64,000 nt of DNA from Selaginella tamariscina. Lineage: Eukaryota; Streptophyta; Lycopodiopsida; Selaginellales; Selaginellaceae. The translations under genes were made by a program, and so were the position numbers. Every line of letters starts with the position of its first letter. Position 1 is the first letter of the stretch. Shown here piece after piece: positions 1-11,440 of this stretch. The notes below the pieces were generated by a model. The model worked only from the letters and a program-made list of their open reading frames with translations, had not been told where the DNA came from and did no database searches. Where the stretch lies: contig PUQB01000173.1 in NCBI GenBank assembly GCA_003024785.1, positions 250,501 through 314,500 on the forward strand, read 5' to 3'.

Positions 1-236
1 GATGTGTCTCACACATGCCCCTGTGATAAAGCTAAGGCATCGTCACTTACCCCTTGAGGCTCACCCTCATCCGGAAGAACAACCCCTTTAGGGCGACAAG
101 GGTACCTTGAACCACGACTAACCCTTAAGGGTTCGAGTGGCCAAGTCATACTCTAGACCTAGGGCTAGTACTTAGTAAGGACATGAGTGTCCCGTAGGCG
201 AGCATAATGTTCTGCTTAAGCAAACTCCTAAGGCTA
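1..236 (-). repeat. Outer part of an old LTR-like repeat, split by element 1
   Basis: No coding potential is seen. Element 1 is inserted at the GGTTT that ends this stretch, and the sequence resumes at 7077. It is therefore the continuation of the degenerate repeat at 7082-8338. Assignment to the same LTR-like unit is an inference from contiguity across the insertion; direct similarity of this part to the other copy near 11 kb is weak by eye. Confidence 0.5.
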
Positions 237-241
237 GGTTT

Positions 242-834
242 TGTCAAGCCACAATTCAAGAACCAGGAAGAAAGCAGGATTCCAAGAACAAGAAGGCTTG
301 ACTCGGAGCAGGACAGGAACTAGGAACTCAGAAGCAAAATAGGAACATGATAGGATCCGAGAGACAGGAACAAGATAGGATCCGGGAGCAAAATAGGAAG
401 GCGCAGGGTATGATCCAGGAACAAGACAGGAACTGGACAGGATTCAAGACAAGACAGACAAGAGCAAGACAAGCAGGAGGCAAGGAACAAGAGACAAACA
501 AGACAAGAATAAGAATGATGTAGAATGACTGGTGTTGATAGTAACTGATTGTACAACAATTAGGTCGGAGCTTTTATGCTCACAACTCCAAGCTAATCTA
601 GTCATGAGTCTAATCTAGTCATGAGTCTAATCTAGTCATGAGCTAAGAATAGTGACCCTTATCCTCTAGGCATATCCTGTAGCATATCCTATAGGCATAT
701 CCTGTAGGAATATCCTGTAGGTATATCCGTAGGAATATCCTGCAGGCATATCCTGTAGGTATATCCTGTAACCCTATCCTGTATCTGTATCCGGAATCCT
801 GTATCTGAATCCTGTATCTGTATCGGGTGTGACA
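242..834 (-). repeat. 3' LTR of element 1
   Basis: The left LTR on the plus strand is the 3' LTR of the minus-strand element. It runs TG...CA, about 593 bp. The right part (U3) is a run of TATCCTGTAGG-like units. The middle has a TATA-like box (GCATAAAAGC on the element strand), and the left part (U5) is a purine-rich array on the plus strand of AGGA/ACAAGACAGG units. The 13-mer TTGATAGTAACTG lies at 535-547. Confidence 0.92.
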
Positions 835-835
835 G

Positions 836-847
836 CACCTCCTCCCT
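836..847 (-). other. Polypurine tract of element 1
   Basis: On the element strand AGGGAGGAGGTG lies next to the 3' LTR. This is the expected place and composition of the plus-strand primer for reverse transcription. The same tract is at 13937-13948 in element 2. Confidence 0.75.
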
Positions 848-2420
848 AAGGACGAGTTCCACGAGTCTTAGGACCTGGTTTAGCAGGATAATGCCGATGG
901 AAAGCAGCAACTTTGGAAGAAGCATGGAGTAAGTTGGATGCAGGTTCCCAAGTGCGATCGGTAGGCAAATAACCTTTCCAATCCACCAAGTATTGAAGTT
1001 GGCGATGAAGACGAGAATCAAGGATGGCTGCAACTTCGTACTCAGGTTCACCAGCAATGACCACAGGAGGGGGAGGAGAAGAAGCACGACCAGGAAGAGA
1101 AGAAGGATGATACGGCTCCAACAAAGGTGTGAAACACAGGATGAAGTTTCACCGTAGATGGTAACTCGAGTCGGAAAGCTACAGGATTAACCTCCGCCAC
1201 AATCCTGTAAGGGCCCAATCGTTGAAAATCCAACTTAGAAGAAGGCCTGTTGGTGCGAATGTGTCGACGAAGAAGCCACACGAGATCACCAATCTTGTAT
1301 GCAGGTGCGGTTGACGGTGAGCATCAGCATGATGCTTGTATCGTTCCTGTGCCTGCTGAAGATGAACCGGAGATCATCTGTACCTGACGAAGATGCTGAG
1401 ACGATCCTGTACTGCAGGAGCGGAAGAAGGAGAAGCAGGAGGAGCAAAGTCAAAACGTGGATGGTGGCCTGTAAGAGCAAAGAAAGGTGTCTGGCCTGTA
1501 GATGTGTGAACGGAGTTGTTGTAGGCAAACTCCGCCATTGGAAGAAGGTCCAACCAGTTGTCCTGTTGGTAACTGATGAAGCAACGAAGATACTGTTCCA
1601 AGGTCTGAATTGTGCGTTCTGACTGCCCATCAGTTTGCGGATGATATCCTGAAGAAAGATCCGCTTTAACCTGTAGACTCCGAAGAAGCTCTCGCCAAAA
1701 CTTGGACATGAATTGTGGACCTCGATCGGAAACAATGCTCTCAGGAAGACCATGATGTCGGAACACTTCACGGATCACCAACTCGGCAGTTGTTGACCTG
1801 TAGCTGTCTTGTTGCAGGGTAGGAAATGAGCCTGCTTGGTGAAACGGTCAACCACCACAAGAACTGCATCGAATCCACGAGAAGGAGGAAGATCTGTGAG
1901 GAAATCCATAGAAATGGATCTCCAAGGAGCAGAAGGAACAGGAAGAGGACGAAGAAGACCAGAGGGTGCATGATGAGGCATCTTCGACCTGTTACAAGTG
2001 TCACACTCCGTACAAACCTTTCCACAAAACCTCGCAACCCAGGCCACCAATAGTTGCGAGTCACCAACTCCACTGTCTTGGCCACACCAAAATGTCCTGT
2101 AGCCGGGTATCATGACAATCCTGTACCACACGAGTCCTGAAATACCAACAGGAACGTACAGGAGACCTTCCCGGTACAGGAGTCCATCCTGTATGGTGAA
2201 CAGCTTGTAGTCTGAACGGGAACTGGAGGAAGAGGAACTTGCAATGTCAGGATGAATGTGTGAGAACACATTCTTTGCCAAGTCGTCTGTAGCCAACTGC
2301 GAACGGATGTCCTGTAGGAGTGTTGAATTTGCTGGAGCCTGATGAACCTGTAGTGCGCAAGCCGGAATCGATCAGGACCCAACAACACTTGTCTTTGACA
2401 GTCATAGCAGGATCGCCCGG
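846..2420 (-). pseudogene. Integrase plus chromodomain region, element 1
   Basis: Minus-strand pieces in shifting frames cover the zinc-binding region ([15 protein letters not shown] near 2000), the catalytic core ([16 protein letters not shown] and [16 protein letters not shown] near 1600-1780, which hold the second Asp and the Glu of D,D-35-E), the C-terminal integrase part, and a chromodomain ([24 protein letters not shown] near 890-1060). The family inserts the cDNA; the chromodomain is thought to steer integration to marked chromatin. At least four frame breaks separate the pieces, so no intact protein is made as read. The same region in element 2 is cleaner. Confidence 0.88.
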
Positions 2421-3760
2421 GATCGGTGCAAGGTAAGAGCGCCTAGACAATGCGTCCGCCTTGCCATTCCAAAAACCGGGCCTGTAGACGATGACGAAAT
2501 CAAAACGTGATAGGAACTCCGCCCACCTAGCCTGTCGCCGACTGAGAACTCGAGCCGTTTGAAAATACTCCAGGTTCTTGTGATCCGTAAGAACTTGTAC
2601 AGGATGCGCAGCACCTTCCAGGAAATGCCGCCACTCTCGAACGAATCCACAATGGCCTTGAGTTCCTTGTCATGAATCTCGTAATTGATCTCCGCCGAAA
2701 GGAACTTACGAGAGTGAAAAGCTACAGGATGAAGCAACTTGTCTTCTCCAACTTGTGATAGACGGATCCTACTGCAAAATCCGAGGCATCTGCTTCAACG
2801 AAGAAAGGACGAGAAGGATCAGGATGTGCTAAAATCGGAGCTGTCGTGAAGGCGTCCTTGAGTGTTGTGAATGCATGTTCCGCCTTGTCGGACCAAGAGA
2901 AAACCCTGTGCGCTTGGTGAGTTCCGTGAGTGGAAGTACACGCTTGGAGAAGTCCTGTATGAACCGCCTGTAGAAGTTTGCAAAGCCAAGGAAACATTGT
3001 ACATCTCGTACAGACTTGGGCCTCTCCCACTCCACGATGGTCTTCACCTTGTGCATGTCCATGGAAACGCCAGCAGGAGAGACGATGTAGCCCAAGAACT
3101 CCACAGAATCCCTATCGAAAAAACACTTCTCCAACTTCGCATACAGGCCATGCTCGCGAAGCCGCTGTAGAACAATCGTACATGCTTGTCATGTGCCGCC
3201 TGGTCCTTGGAGAAAATCAAAATGTCGTCGAGGTAGATCACCACAAACTGGTCCAAGAAGTCACGAAAGATGTGTTCACCATGTGTTGGAACACGGCTGG
3301 GGCATTGGTAAGGCCGAAAGGCATCACCGTGTACTCGAAGTGTCCATACCTTGTACGAAAGGCAGTCTTCCACTCATCGCCTGGACGAATCCGTACAAGG
3401 TTGTAGGCCCCTCGTAAGTCGATCTTCGTGAACACCTTTGCTCCTCGCAGCCGATCGAGAAGTTCCGGGATCAATGGCAACGGGTACCGATTCCGATGGT
3501 GACTTGATTCAAACCCCTGTAGTCCACAACCAAACGTAAACTCCCATCCTTCTTCTTGACAAAAAGATAGGTGCTCTGCAGGGGACTTTGAGTGACGAAT
3601 GAAGCCGGATGCCAAGTTGTCCTCGATGTACTGACGAAGAACCTCCAACTCTGTGGGTGACAGTGCATAAATCGGTCCGAACGGTGGAGTCTTTCCTTCG
3701 CAAGATCAATAGGACAGTCGTAGGACCTGTGAACAGGAAGAACTGCAGCCTTGTGCTTGT
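2421..3760 (-). pseudogene. Reverse transcriptase and RNase H region, element 1
   Basis: RT motifs seen on the minus strand include [19 protein letters not shown] (about 3500-3570), [15 protein letters not shown] and [14 protein letters not shown] (about 3350-3440), [13 protein letters not shown] (3290-3330) and the catalytic IYLDDILIFSKD (about 3200-3240). RNase H follows with [12 protein letters not shown] (2770-2810) and [23 protein letters not shown] (2650-2720). The wording is close to the sushi/Tf1-type branch of Ty3 elements. Frame breaks lie between most blocks. This segment is entirely missing from element 2. Confidence 0.9.
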
Positions 3761-4439
3761 CAAAAACGTCCTGAAAGGAGTGATACTTGGATGGTAGGGA
3801 AGGAGGAGAAGGAGATTGAAAAACAGGAGAGTCAGACACAGGAAAGGTAGAAGAGGACGTAGGAGTTACTTGAAAGGCAAAAAGGTGGAAAGGAGCAGGA
3901 TCAGTGGCAAGTTCATGCATGGTAGTGGTAAGAACTCGGAGAGGAGAAGGAGGGAGCTGTGACTGAAAAAGAGGAAGGATCTTGGGGGTGGAACAGAAGC
4001 AGAGTAACAAAAGGAGGCAGGATTGGGAGAAACCTGTGTGGATGTTGATGAGTGTACAGGATTGGAAGAATCCTGTACAGAAGTCCGTGGTTGCACAGGA
4101 GTGAGGGAAGCCTGAGTGTGCTGACGAACCAACAGGAGGTGGATCCTGTTGAGGAGGAACCTTCGACACTGATACAGGATTGGAAGAACCCTGTACAGGA
4201 ATCCGCAAACTTACAGGAGTGGAGAGAGCCTGCGGATGTGCTGAGGAACTGACATGAGGTGAATCCTGTCGAGAAGGAGTCTTCAATACTGATACAGGAA
4301 CAGGCACGGTCAATCCTGTAGCTTGTACTGCCTCAGTACTAAGGATGTATCCTGCACGAGGATGGTACAGGATTGATCCTACTGTCGGAGAGGAAAACGT
4401 GAGCGTCCTAGCCCTCCAGTCGATCTGCGGATTTGCAAC

Positions 4440-6366
4440 AACGAACCATGGCATGCCCAAAATGATGGGAGTCGACCGAGTCTTGATCAAGTTGAAGGAA
4501 ATTGAACATTGAATGTGCCATGACTGCAAGAGAGAGGTTCGGTACATGGGTAACTGCAGAAGCAATCAAACACCCATCGGCCACCTCTACAGGAACTGCA
4601 CGCTTCAACTTCACCACCGAAATGCCATGTTGAGTTGCAAAAGTGTCATTCATAAAGCATGCATTTGCACCATGTCTAATAGGCAAACTCCTTGAGCTCT
4701 CGATTATTAAGATGAATGTGTACAGGAAACTTAAGTGATGGAATGGTATGAGCAGCACCAATGGAGCCTACACCTACGTCCAACTTCGCGGCTCCTAGAC
4801 GAAGTGGACATTAGAGTTTTCCGACTGAACTTCAGCTTCAACTTCATGCGTCTTGAACTTCCTAGCTTTAATAGGACATTCTGCCACCTGTCACAACCCG
4901 ATACAGGATACAGGATGCAGGATACAGGATTCCGGATACATGATACAGGATGTAGATTTCGGATACAGGATACGGGTTACAGGATATGCCTGCAGGATAT
5001 TCCTACAGGATATACCTATAGGATATTCCTATAGGATATGCCCATAGGATATGCTACAGGATATGCCTAGAGGATAAGGGACACTATTCTTAGCTCATGA
5101 CTAGATTAGACTCATGACTAGATTAGCTTGGAGTTGTGAGCATAAAAGCTCCGACCTAATTGTTGTACAATTAGTTACTATCAACACCAGTCATTCTACG
5201 ATCATTCTTGTTCTTGTCTTGTCTTGCTTCTTTGCTTCCTTCTCTTGTCTCGCTCCTGGATCCTGTCCTGTTCCTATTTCGCTCCTAGATCCAGTCCTGT
5301 TCCTGTCTTACTCCTGGATCCTGTCTTGCGCATTCCTGTCCTACTCCTGGATCCTGTCCTGTGTCTTCTCTTGCTCCTGAGTTCCTAGTTCCTGTCTTGT
5401 TTCCTATTCTGCTCCTGAGTCAAGCCTTCCTACTCTTAGAATCCTGCTCACTTCCTGTTTCTTGGATTGTGGCTTGACACCACCTTGTGTCCTGCTTCAC
5501 CATAATACAAGCATAGGTTCTCACTGTGGCGATGTTGCTTCTCAGCAGCAAAAGAGAGCCACGCTTGGATTTCTCAACCTCCATAGGGACTATTCCAGAA
5601 GGTGGTGCAGGAACATGTATCACAACTGCAAGATTGGTTTGCATGAACTGCTGACAGGATCTTTCCTGATGACGCTCAAACAAATGGTTGTCACAACGAT
5701 CAGCTTGTTGCATGATCTCCGCTAATGTTTGGGCATCCGGTAACGTAAGGAGAAGGTCCTTCACGTCATCCCTCAACCCAAAACGGAAGTGTTCGATCAA
5801 TGCAGTCTCGTCTCATGGAATGTTCGTGCAAAGTTGCTGAAATTCGAATGCATAGACGGAAGCTGGTCGGGATCCTTGAGTGAGCTTTCGTAACTTCGTG
5901 CATGCAGAATGGTACTTGTCAGGATCCCCAAAGCAGGCTTCAAAGGCAGCCACAAAACTTTCAAAGTCTTCCATTAATGGGTCGTCACACTTCAGCAAGG
6001 GGGCAACCCAAGCCCGTGGAGATCCACTTAGTAAGGATGCCAAAAGGCCAGCCTTTTGTGCATCAGTCGAGTAGCGCCGTGTTGCATGCAGATCAAGAGC
6101 CGGATCTGATTTAAAAAACCTTGGAAATCGGCACGATTGCCATTGAACTTTTTTGGCATGCTGATCTTCGACTCCGAAGAAAAGTTCGATGAAGAGGGAA
6201 TCACCGATGCCTGAGAAAGAGCCTGTGCAGCAGCCTTGAAGGATGCGTCAGCAGCTGCATGTGCCACATTGGTGGAACCTTGCAGATCGGTGACCACTTG
6301 GCACAAAGTGGCCAGCTCATAAAGCAACATTTGGTGCTCACGTTGAAATTACTCAAAATTGGCCAT
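4440..6366 (-). pseudogene. Gag-protease region of element 1, split by a solo LTR
   Basis: Minus-strand gag starts at an ATG at 6366 but meets an in-frame TAA within seven codons. Gag continues in pieces (MPKKFNGNRADFQGFLNQIR; FGDPDKYHSACTKLRKL; HFRFGLRDDVKDLLLTL). It is then broken at 4889-5479 by an LTR of the same family in the opposite direction. The protease follows. In element 2 its active site reads LLDTGAN; here a base is lost and the frame reads PIRHGAN, so the catalytic Asp is gone as read. A proline/serine-rich linker with about 120-bp repeats leads towards RT. Confidence 0.87.
4889..5479 (+). mobile_element. Solo LTR of the same family, reverse orientation, inside gag
   Basis: A 591-bp TG...CA sequence equals the reverse complement of the flanking LTRs. 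It is bounded by the 5-bp duplication CCACC (4884-4888 and 5480-5484). Element 2 shows the uninterrupted gag sequence at the matching place (about 16454-16460, a single CCACC), which proves insertion here. No internal sequence remains, so the copy is the product of LTR-LTR recombination or an LTR-only insertion. It is oriented on the plus strand, opposite to its host element. Confidence 0.93.
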
Positions 6367-6458
6367 GATCTATGAAAGAAAAAAAAAAGGGGGGAGGAAA
6401 ATGAAGAAGAAGAATCAAGGGAAAAAAAAGTAACTGGAAATCAGAAAGCTATGAAATA

Positions 6459-6470
6459 AGTTACTATCAA
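6459..6470 (-). other. Putative self-primer binding site of element 1
   Basis: Directly inside the 5' LTR, after a 2-base spacer, the element strand reads TTGATAGTAACT. This is not the usual plant PBS complementary to initiator Met-tRNA (TGGTATCAGAGC type). It is complementary over 12 bases to the LTR sequence at 6788-6800. See the finding on self-priming. Confidence 0.65.
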
Positions 6471-6472
6471 AC

Positions 6473-7076
6473 TGTCAAGCCACGATCCAGGAACCAGGAA
6501 GAAAGCAGGATTCCAAGAACAAGAAGGCTTGACTCGAGAGCAAGATAGAGAGCAGGACAGGAACTAGGAACTCAGGAGCAAGACAGGAACAGGATAGGAT
6601 TCGGGAGAAACAGGAACATGATAGGATCCGAGAGCAAGACAGGAAGGCGCAGGGTAGGATCCAGGAACAAGACAGAAACTGGACAGGATCCGAGAGCAGG
6701 ACAGGATTCGAGAGCAAGACAAGAGCAGGAGGCAAGGAACAAGAGACAAACAAGACAAGAACAAGAATGATCGTAGAATGACTGGTGTTGATAGTAACTG
6801 ATTGTACAACAATTAGGTCGGAGCTTTTATGCTCACAACTCCAAGTTAATCTGGTCATGAGTCTAATCTAATCATGAGCTAAGAATAGTGACCCTTATCC
6901 TCTAGGCATATCCTATAGCATATCCTATAGGCATATCCTGTAGAAATATCCTATAGGTATATCCCATAGGAATATCCTGTAGGCATATCCTGTAAGTATA
7001 TCTTGTAACCCGTATCCTGAATCCTGTATCCTGAATCCTGTATCCGGAATCCTGCATCCTGTATTAGGTTGTGACA
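6473..7076 (-). repeat. 5' LTR of element 1
   Basis: The right LTR, about 604 bp and TG...CA, matches 242-834 throughout. It is the 5' LTR of the minus-strand element and should hold its promoter. The TATA-like GCATAAAAG on the element strand is near 6824-6832. The sequence complementary to the primer-binding site (6788-6800) lies about 26-30 bases downstream of it, where transcription would be expected to start. Confidence 0.92.
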
Positions 7077-7081
7077 GGTTT

Positions 7082-8338
7082 GGATAACCCTAAGTACATG
7101 ACCTTGCGAGTGTCTCATGATAGGGCTTTTGCTAATGAGCTTAGGTTGTTCAACCCTTAGATCCTAAGGAGAACACCTCCTAACCAAGTATGCCAAAGCA
7201 CACTTAGTTACAAGACCTAACCTCCCTTGAGGCGAATGCCCAAGGTTTAGCACCCTAGTGTAAACACAAACATGTATGTTTACTAAAGTATTTAACCCTT
7301 GGCAACAAACCCATGACACAACCCCAAAGGGCGTGCATCGGGCATTGTATTATGTGACTTCTAGCCCAGTGTCACATCTCCATGTGACACTGCCTTCCAC
7401 AATGTGGGCTATCATGCCATAGCCCTTAGATTCAAGAGTTGCACCAAGTGCCACAAACGTGGCTCCTAAATGTCAACTCTAGAATTCCTTAGTGAACCCT
7501 CAAGAACTGGGTAATGTGAACCCGTCAAACAAGATCCCACGCCCATGGTTGGACAAGGACACGAATGTGCCTTGCTTGGCCATGAGTGCTACACCTAGTT
7601 TGATGTAGAGGAAGAGGCTAGAGACAAGCCTCAACCTCTGCTTCTTGGAATGTGCATTCCAACAAGACCTTCCATGCATGGATTTCCAACGTTAAGGGTG
7701 TGCTACCCAAAGGTGGGACATACCCCTGTCATCTGGAAGTTAAGATGGCACAACATAGGGTTGTGCCTTAACAACACAAGTTGAAGTTTGCACCAGCAAA
7801 AGAGCAACAAACTCAATCATGAACCCAAGAGCTCTCATACTCATACTCACCTTATTTATGTGACGGAGCCCTCCCCCCCCCCCCCCCCACCCACCCTTTC
7901 TTCTTTTCCTGAATGTGTAAGTGGGCTAGCACGAAATTAGCTAGCCCCTTATTTAAGTTAATAAGAGAGTGTTTAACTTAGCCTAACTCTAACCCTAAAA
8001 CCTACCCAAGAGGGTGGATTTTAGGGCGTGGGTTATGGAACCCTAAGGTTAGGTCAACCCTAGGGGTGTTCCTAACCCTACTAAACACGCCGAACTCATC
8101 TACATTAACCAATTAGCCTAACTGGGATATCAAAATTGGGGGTGGGTTTCTAAAAGGTAAGTTCTAGCTTCGCTTAGAGTTTCCTACAAATACCTAATGA
8201 CACTCGGCTGGACCATCACCAGACACTGAAATGCACTAAGCGGCCATGTTTCCTACTACATCTAGGGCCATCAACATAGTACAGTAGGTAACAACAGTCA
8301 ACATCTAAAGTAAAGGGTCGAGTCATAGTAAAACTATG
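7082..8338 (-). repeat. Inverted degenerate LTR of an older chromovirus
   Basis: Read on the minus strand from 8338 leftwards, this matches 10567 rightwards: the paired stretches around 8281-8337 and 10567-10625, 8160-8260 and 10650-10770, 7960-8110 and 10800-10900, and 7690-7760 and 11030-11120. The two copies face each other around a decayed coding remnant. There is a 16-base C run at 7873-7888. Element 1 is inserted at its left end (GGTTT). No gene is seen. Confidence 0.75.
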
Positions 8339-8399
8339 AAGTGTAACTCTAAGATACTTTGAAGCGTAGCCGAAGCTATCACCAAAATATGCCAAATGG

Positions 8400-10566
8400 C
8401 AGCAGAAGTTGGCACGATTTTAGCTTGAAATCGAACATAAAGTTGAAAAAGACAATGTGGTAATGGATGCACTCAATCGGAAAGGTCAACTTCGTATTAT
8501 GTCAGCACCAATGTCAACTTTGGTAGATGAATTTGTGACGGCATATCCTCAAGACGAGTTTGCTAAGGAGGCTATGAACCTAGTAGCAAAGAGGAAACAG
8601 TTTCATCAGTTACGAAAAGATGATAATATTCTAGTAGGAATAGAAAGTCAAATGGATGCGCAGGCTATCGGAAACGATGAGTGCGCAGGCTATCGGAAAC
8701 GATGATCTCAGATCGAGATCCTTGATTTACCAACAAGTTTTGGGGAACATTGTTTAAGTAGTTTGGCATGATGCTGAAGTTCAGTACAGCTTACCATCCA
8801 CAAATAGATGGTCAAACGGAGAGGGTGAACTAACAAGTCAAGGACTATCTCAGATGCTATGTTCAAGGTAATCAACTCAATTGGGCTGAACACTTGGATA
8901 TGGCTGAGGTATATTACAATAACTTAACACACACTACATTGGGTGTATCCCAATGGAGGTGTTACTGGAATAAGGTGGTATTCCTTAAAGTATAGTGTTA
9001 CTGAAAGACAATGTTAACCGAGTTCCCTCTGTAGTAAAATTAACTGGACAATTGTATCGGACATAGGAAACTGCTCGTTAAACAATGGTTGTAGCACAAG
9101 AATGGTATCGTCAGCAGTACAATAAGCATCGATGATATGTAGAGTATTTGGTTGGAGATATGGTATTGTTGAGTACTAGAAACCTGAAGGTTCCAACGAC
9201 TCTTTCGAATTTCTATTGCACTACATAGGTCCATACAAGGTGGTAAAGCAAGTAGGAAGGTGGCTTATGAGTTAGATCTTTCTCCAGAGTTGGAAGCAAC
9301 ACACAATGTATTTTATGTCAATTTGCTCAAGCCATTCCATAAGGATGAGAAACATCTATAGATATATGAAAACTTATGTTCACTTCTTGAGTTGGTCGGC
9401 AATATGATCAATTTGATTGGGCTAAACACTTGGATATAGTTGAGGTATGTTACAATAACTTGACACACACTGGATTGGGTTGCCCAATGGAGGTGTTAAC
9501 TGGGAATAAGGATGGTATTCCTTAGATTATGGTGTTACCGAAAGAAGATTAATCGAGTTCTCTCGTAGCAGAGTTCACTAAACAATTATATCGGACATGG
9601 GAGTTGCTAGTCAAGCAATGGTTACAGCATAAAAAAGGTATCGTTAGCAATACAATAAGCATCGACGAGATGTAAAGTATCAGGTTGGAGATATGGTATT
9701 GTTGAGTACCAGAAACCTGAAAGTTTCAACGACTCTTTCAAGAAAGTTTTTATCTCACATACAAGGTGGTAAAACAAGTAGGGAAGGTGGCTTATGGATT
9801 AGATTTCCTTCAAGCTGGGAGCAATGGACAATGTGTTTCATGTCAATTTGCTCTAGCATTCCATAAGGATGAGAAACATCCATAGATCTATAAAACTTAT
9901 GTCCACTTCCTAAGCTAGTCAGCGATATAAAAGAGTTTAAAGTTGAGTTAATTTTGGAGGCAAAAGATATTAAACGCTGAGGTCGCGGAGACGTAAACGA
10001 GAATATTTATTAAGTGGAAAGGTTACACGGCATGCGAGTCGACATGGGAATCATTAGAGAATCTACAGAACGCGAAGCGAGTTACTGAATGAATTTAAGG
10101 CGAGGTCTCAAATTATTGGTAATGATGATGAGAAATAAAGTGAACTTTATTTCTTATTAACCTAGGGGACAACAATCAACATAACTATATGTCTCCAATA
10201 TAAATTCTAGTTAGCTTGAAGAAATTAAAACTTGTTGTTTGTGTTAGGTAATAAACTTTGCAGACATGCAAAAGGTCTCCAAGTGGACTTCATGTCACAA
10301 GTTGTGCCTTCGGCAGTTCTCAGTGAAACGGGCTGAAGTACTTGGCTTTACGTAATGCAAGGGGGATAATAAAACTTGTGAACTTTTTGTTGACTCTGCA
10401 TAAAGTGATTAGAGTTAGTTTTTTGGTTAATTTTTTTTTAACCTAGTGGAATATATATGATATTGCACAATACAAAAGTCTTGTATAGTTTTAGATATGA
10501 GAAGAAACCCTAGTCTTGGAGTTGGAGGTTAACGAGGACGTTGCATTTTTAAAGGTGGGGAGAGTG
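8400..10566 (+). pseudogene. Decayed Ty3 chromovirus pol (RNase H end, integrase, chromodomain)
   Basis: The plus strand at 8457 encodes VVMDALNRKG, the standard junction after RNase H in Ty3 elements, and runs to about 8700 in one frame. Integrase pieces follow with many stops (for example MVVAQEWYRQQYNKHR near 9085 and VGDMVLLST near 9155). Near 10005-10085 one frame reads FIKWKGYTACESTWESLENL, a chromodomain. The tract AGGTGGGGAGAG (about 10550-10563) just before TGTCATAG fits a polypurine tract. It is a different family from elements 1 and 2. RT, protease and gag are absent. The block about 8878-9416 is repeated at about 9416-9960. Confidence 0.82.
8878..9960 (+). repeat. Tandem duplication of about 540 bp in the old integrase
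   Basis: Two diverged direct copies start near TTGGGCTGAACACTTGGATA (8880) and TTGGGCTAAACACTTGGATA (9417). Both contain the CCCAATGGAGGTGTTA, GTATTGTTGAGTAC and AAACATC landmarks in the same order. The event predates much of the decay, because both copies carry different stops. Confidence 0.75.
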
Positions 10567-11440
10567 TCATAGTTTTTACTATGACTCGACCCTTTACTTT
10601 GGGGTTTGACTGTTGTTACTTACCGAGTTGTGTGACGAACCCTAGATGTAGTGATAAATAGCCCGCTTAGTGCACTTAGGTGTTTAAGGGTAATCCAGCC
10701 GATTCACTAGATTTCTCAAGAAACTCTAAGCAAAGGTAGTACTTACCTTCTAGAAACTCTCCTCCAGCCAAGTAGGTTTTCCACAAAAAGGTAAAGCTTG
10801 TCAAAAAGGGTTAGGGACACCCCTTGGGTTGACCTAACCCTAAGGTTTCCCTAGCCTGCCAGGGGTTAGGGTTAGGTTTAGGTTTAGGGTTTAGGCATCT
10901 CATTTCATTAAGGGTTGGCATTTCCATGCTAGCCCACTTACTCATTTAGGAAAGCAGGGGGGGCTAATAAGGTAGAGTATGTGCAGTGAGGCTTCCTGAG
11001 TTCCTACCGGTGCAAGTTAAGCTTGTGTCATAAAGGCACAACTCTCTATTGTCCCGCCCTAACTTCCACACGTCAGGGGTACGTCCCACCTTTGGGTTAG
11101 AGTATCCTTATCGTTGGTAAGATCTTGCCTTTGTGACCAGGTTTATCACTTCCAAAGAGTTAGTCAAATTCCTTAGTTCGAAAACTTACTCGCAAGTTCA
11201 AAGGCATTGCCCAAGTTTACGTTCTGTAGAACTAGTGGTTGAGGCCTTGCTCTGCCCGTCTCACCCATGCCAAATTAGGAACGACACTTATAGCTCAGCT
11301 AGTCCACTTATCCTGATTCACAAGGTGAGCCTTGATCGTGGACTTGGCCAGCTGGGGTTTAAGTTCCTAAGGGTTGGGTTCCTAATATGGGTTACTTTAC
11401 TAGATTTTGTGGGGTTTCTAGAGAGGAGATTCTAGGGTTG
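10567..11440 (+). repeat. 3' LTR-like end of the older chromovirus, with telomere-like tracts
   Basis: It starts TGTCATAG directly after the polypurine-like tract and matches the inverted copy at 7082-8338. The right edge is not clear. At about 10862-10894 it contains GGGTTAGGGTTAGGTTTAGG and then GTTTAGGG units, close to the plant telomere repeat TTTAGGG. An open frame at 11133-11435 has no recognisable domain and lies in LTR-like sequence, so it is not called as a gene. Confidence 0.7.

Larger units (their letters stand above)
242..7076 (-). mobile_element. Element 1: Ty3 chromovirus (sushi/Tf1/Tcn1-like), degenerate, minus strand
   Basis: A complete LTR-to-LTR retrotransposon read on the minus strand. 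Both LTRs run TG...CA, and the insertion is flanked by the 5-bp duplication GGTTT (237-241 and 7077-7081). The order from 5' to 3' on the element strand is gag with a zinc knuckle, protease, a proline-rich linker, RT, RNase H, integrase and a C-terminal chromodomain. This is the Ty3 chromovirus order. RT wording such as [23 protein letters not shown] and IYLDD, and the chromodomain near WKGYLP, resemble the sushi/Tf1/Tcn1 branch more than the CRM, Tekay or Reina branches usual in flowering plants. The copy is inactive as read: gag begins with an in-frame stop shortly after its ATG, many one-base frame breaks follow, and a reverse-oriented solo LTR interrupts gag. Confidence 0.93.

Noticed and set aside
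320..559. Open frame of 79 codons rich in Leu, Ser and Cys (and its relatives at 6475-6858, 13404-13745, 17496-17810 and 5114-5380)
   Set aside because: Translation of the purine-rich U5 array of the LTR; it recurs in each LTR copy with shifting frames and has no domain.
3509..3797. Short open frames on both strands inside the RT region
   Set aside because: Shadows of the broken RT frame on the minus strand.
7873..7888. Sixteen-base C run as a possible assembly join
   Set aside because: The flanks continue the same inverted LTR copy on both sides, so there is no sign of a false join.
10862..10894. Interstitial telomere from a chromosome fusion
   Set aside because: The tract is short, degenerate and lies inside an LTR-like repeat.
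11133..11435. 100-codon open frame as a gene
   Set aside because: It lies in LTR-like sequence and shows no domain or splice context.
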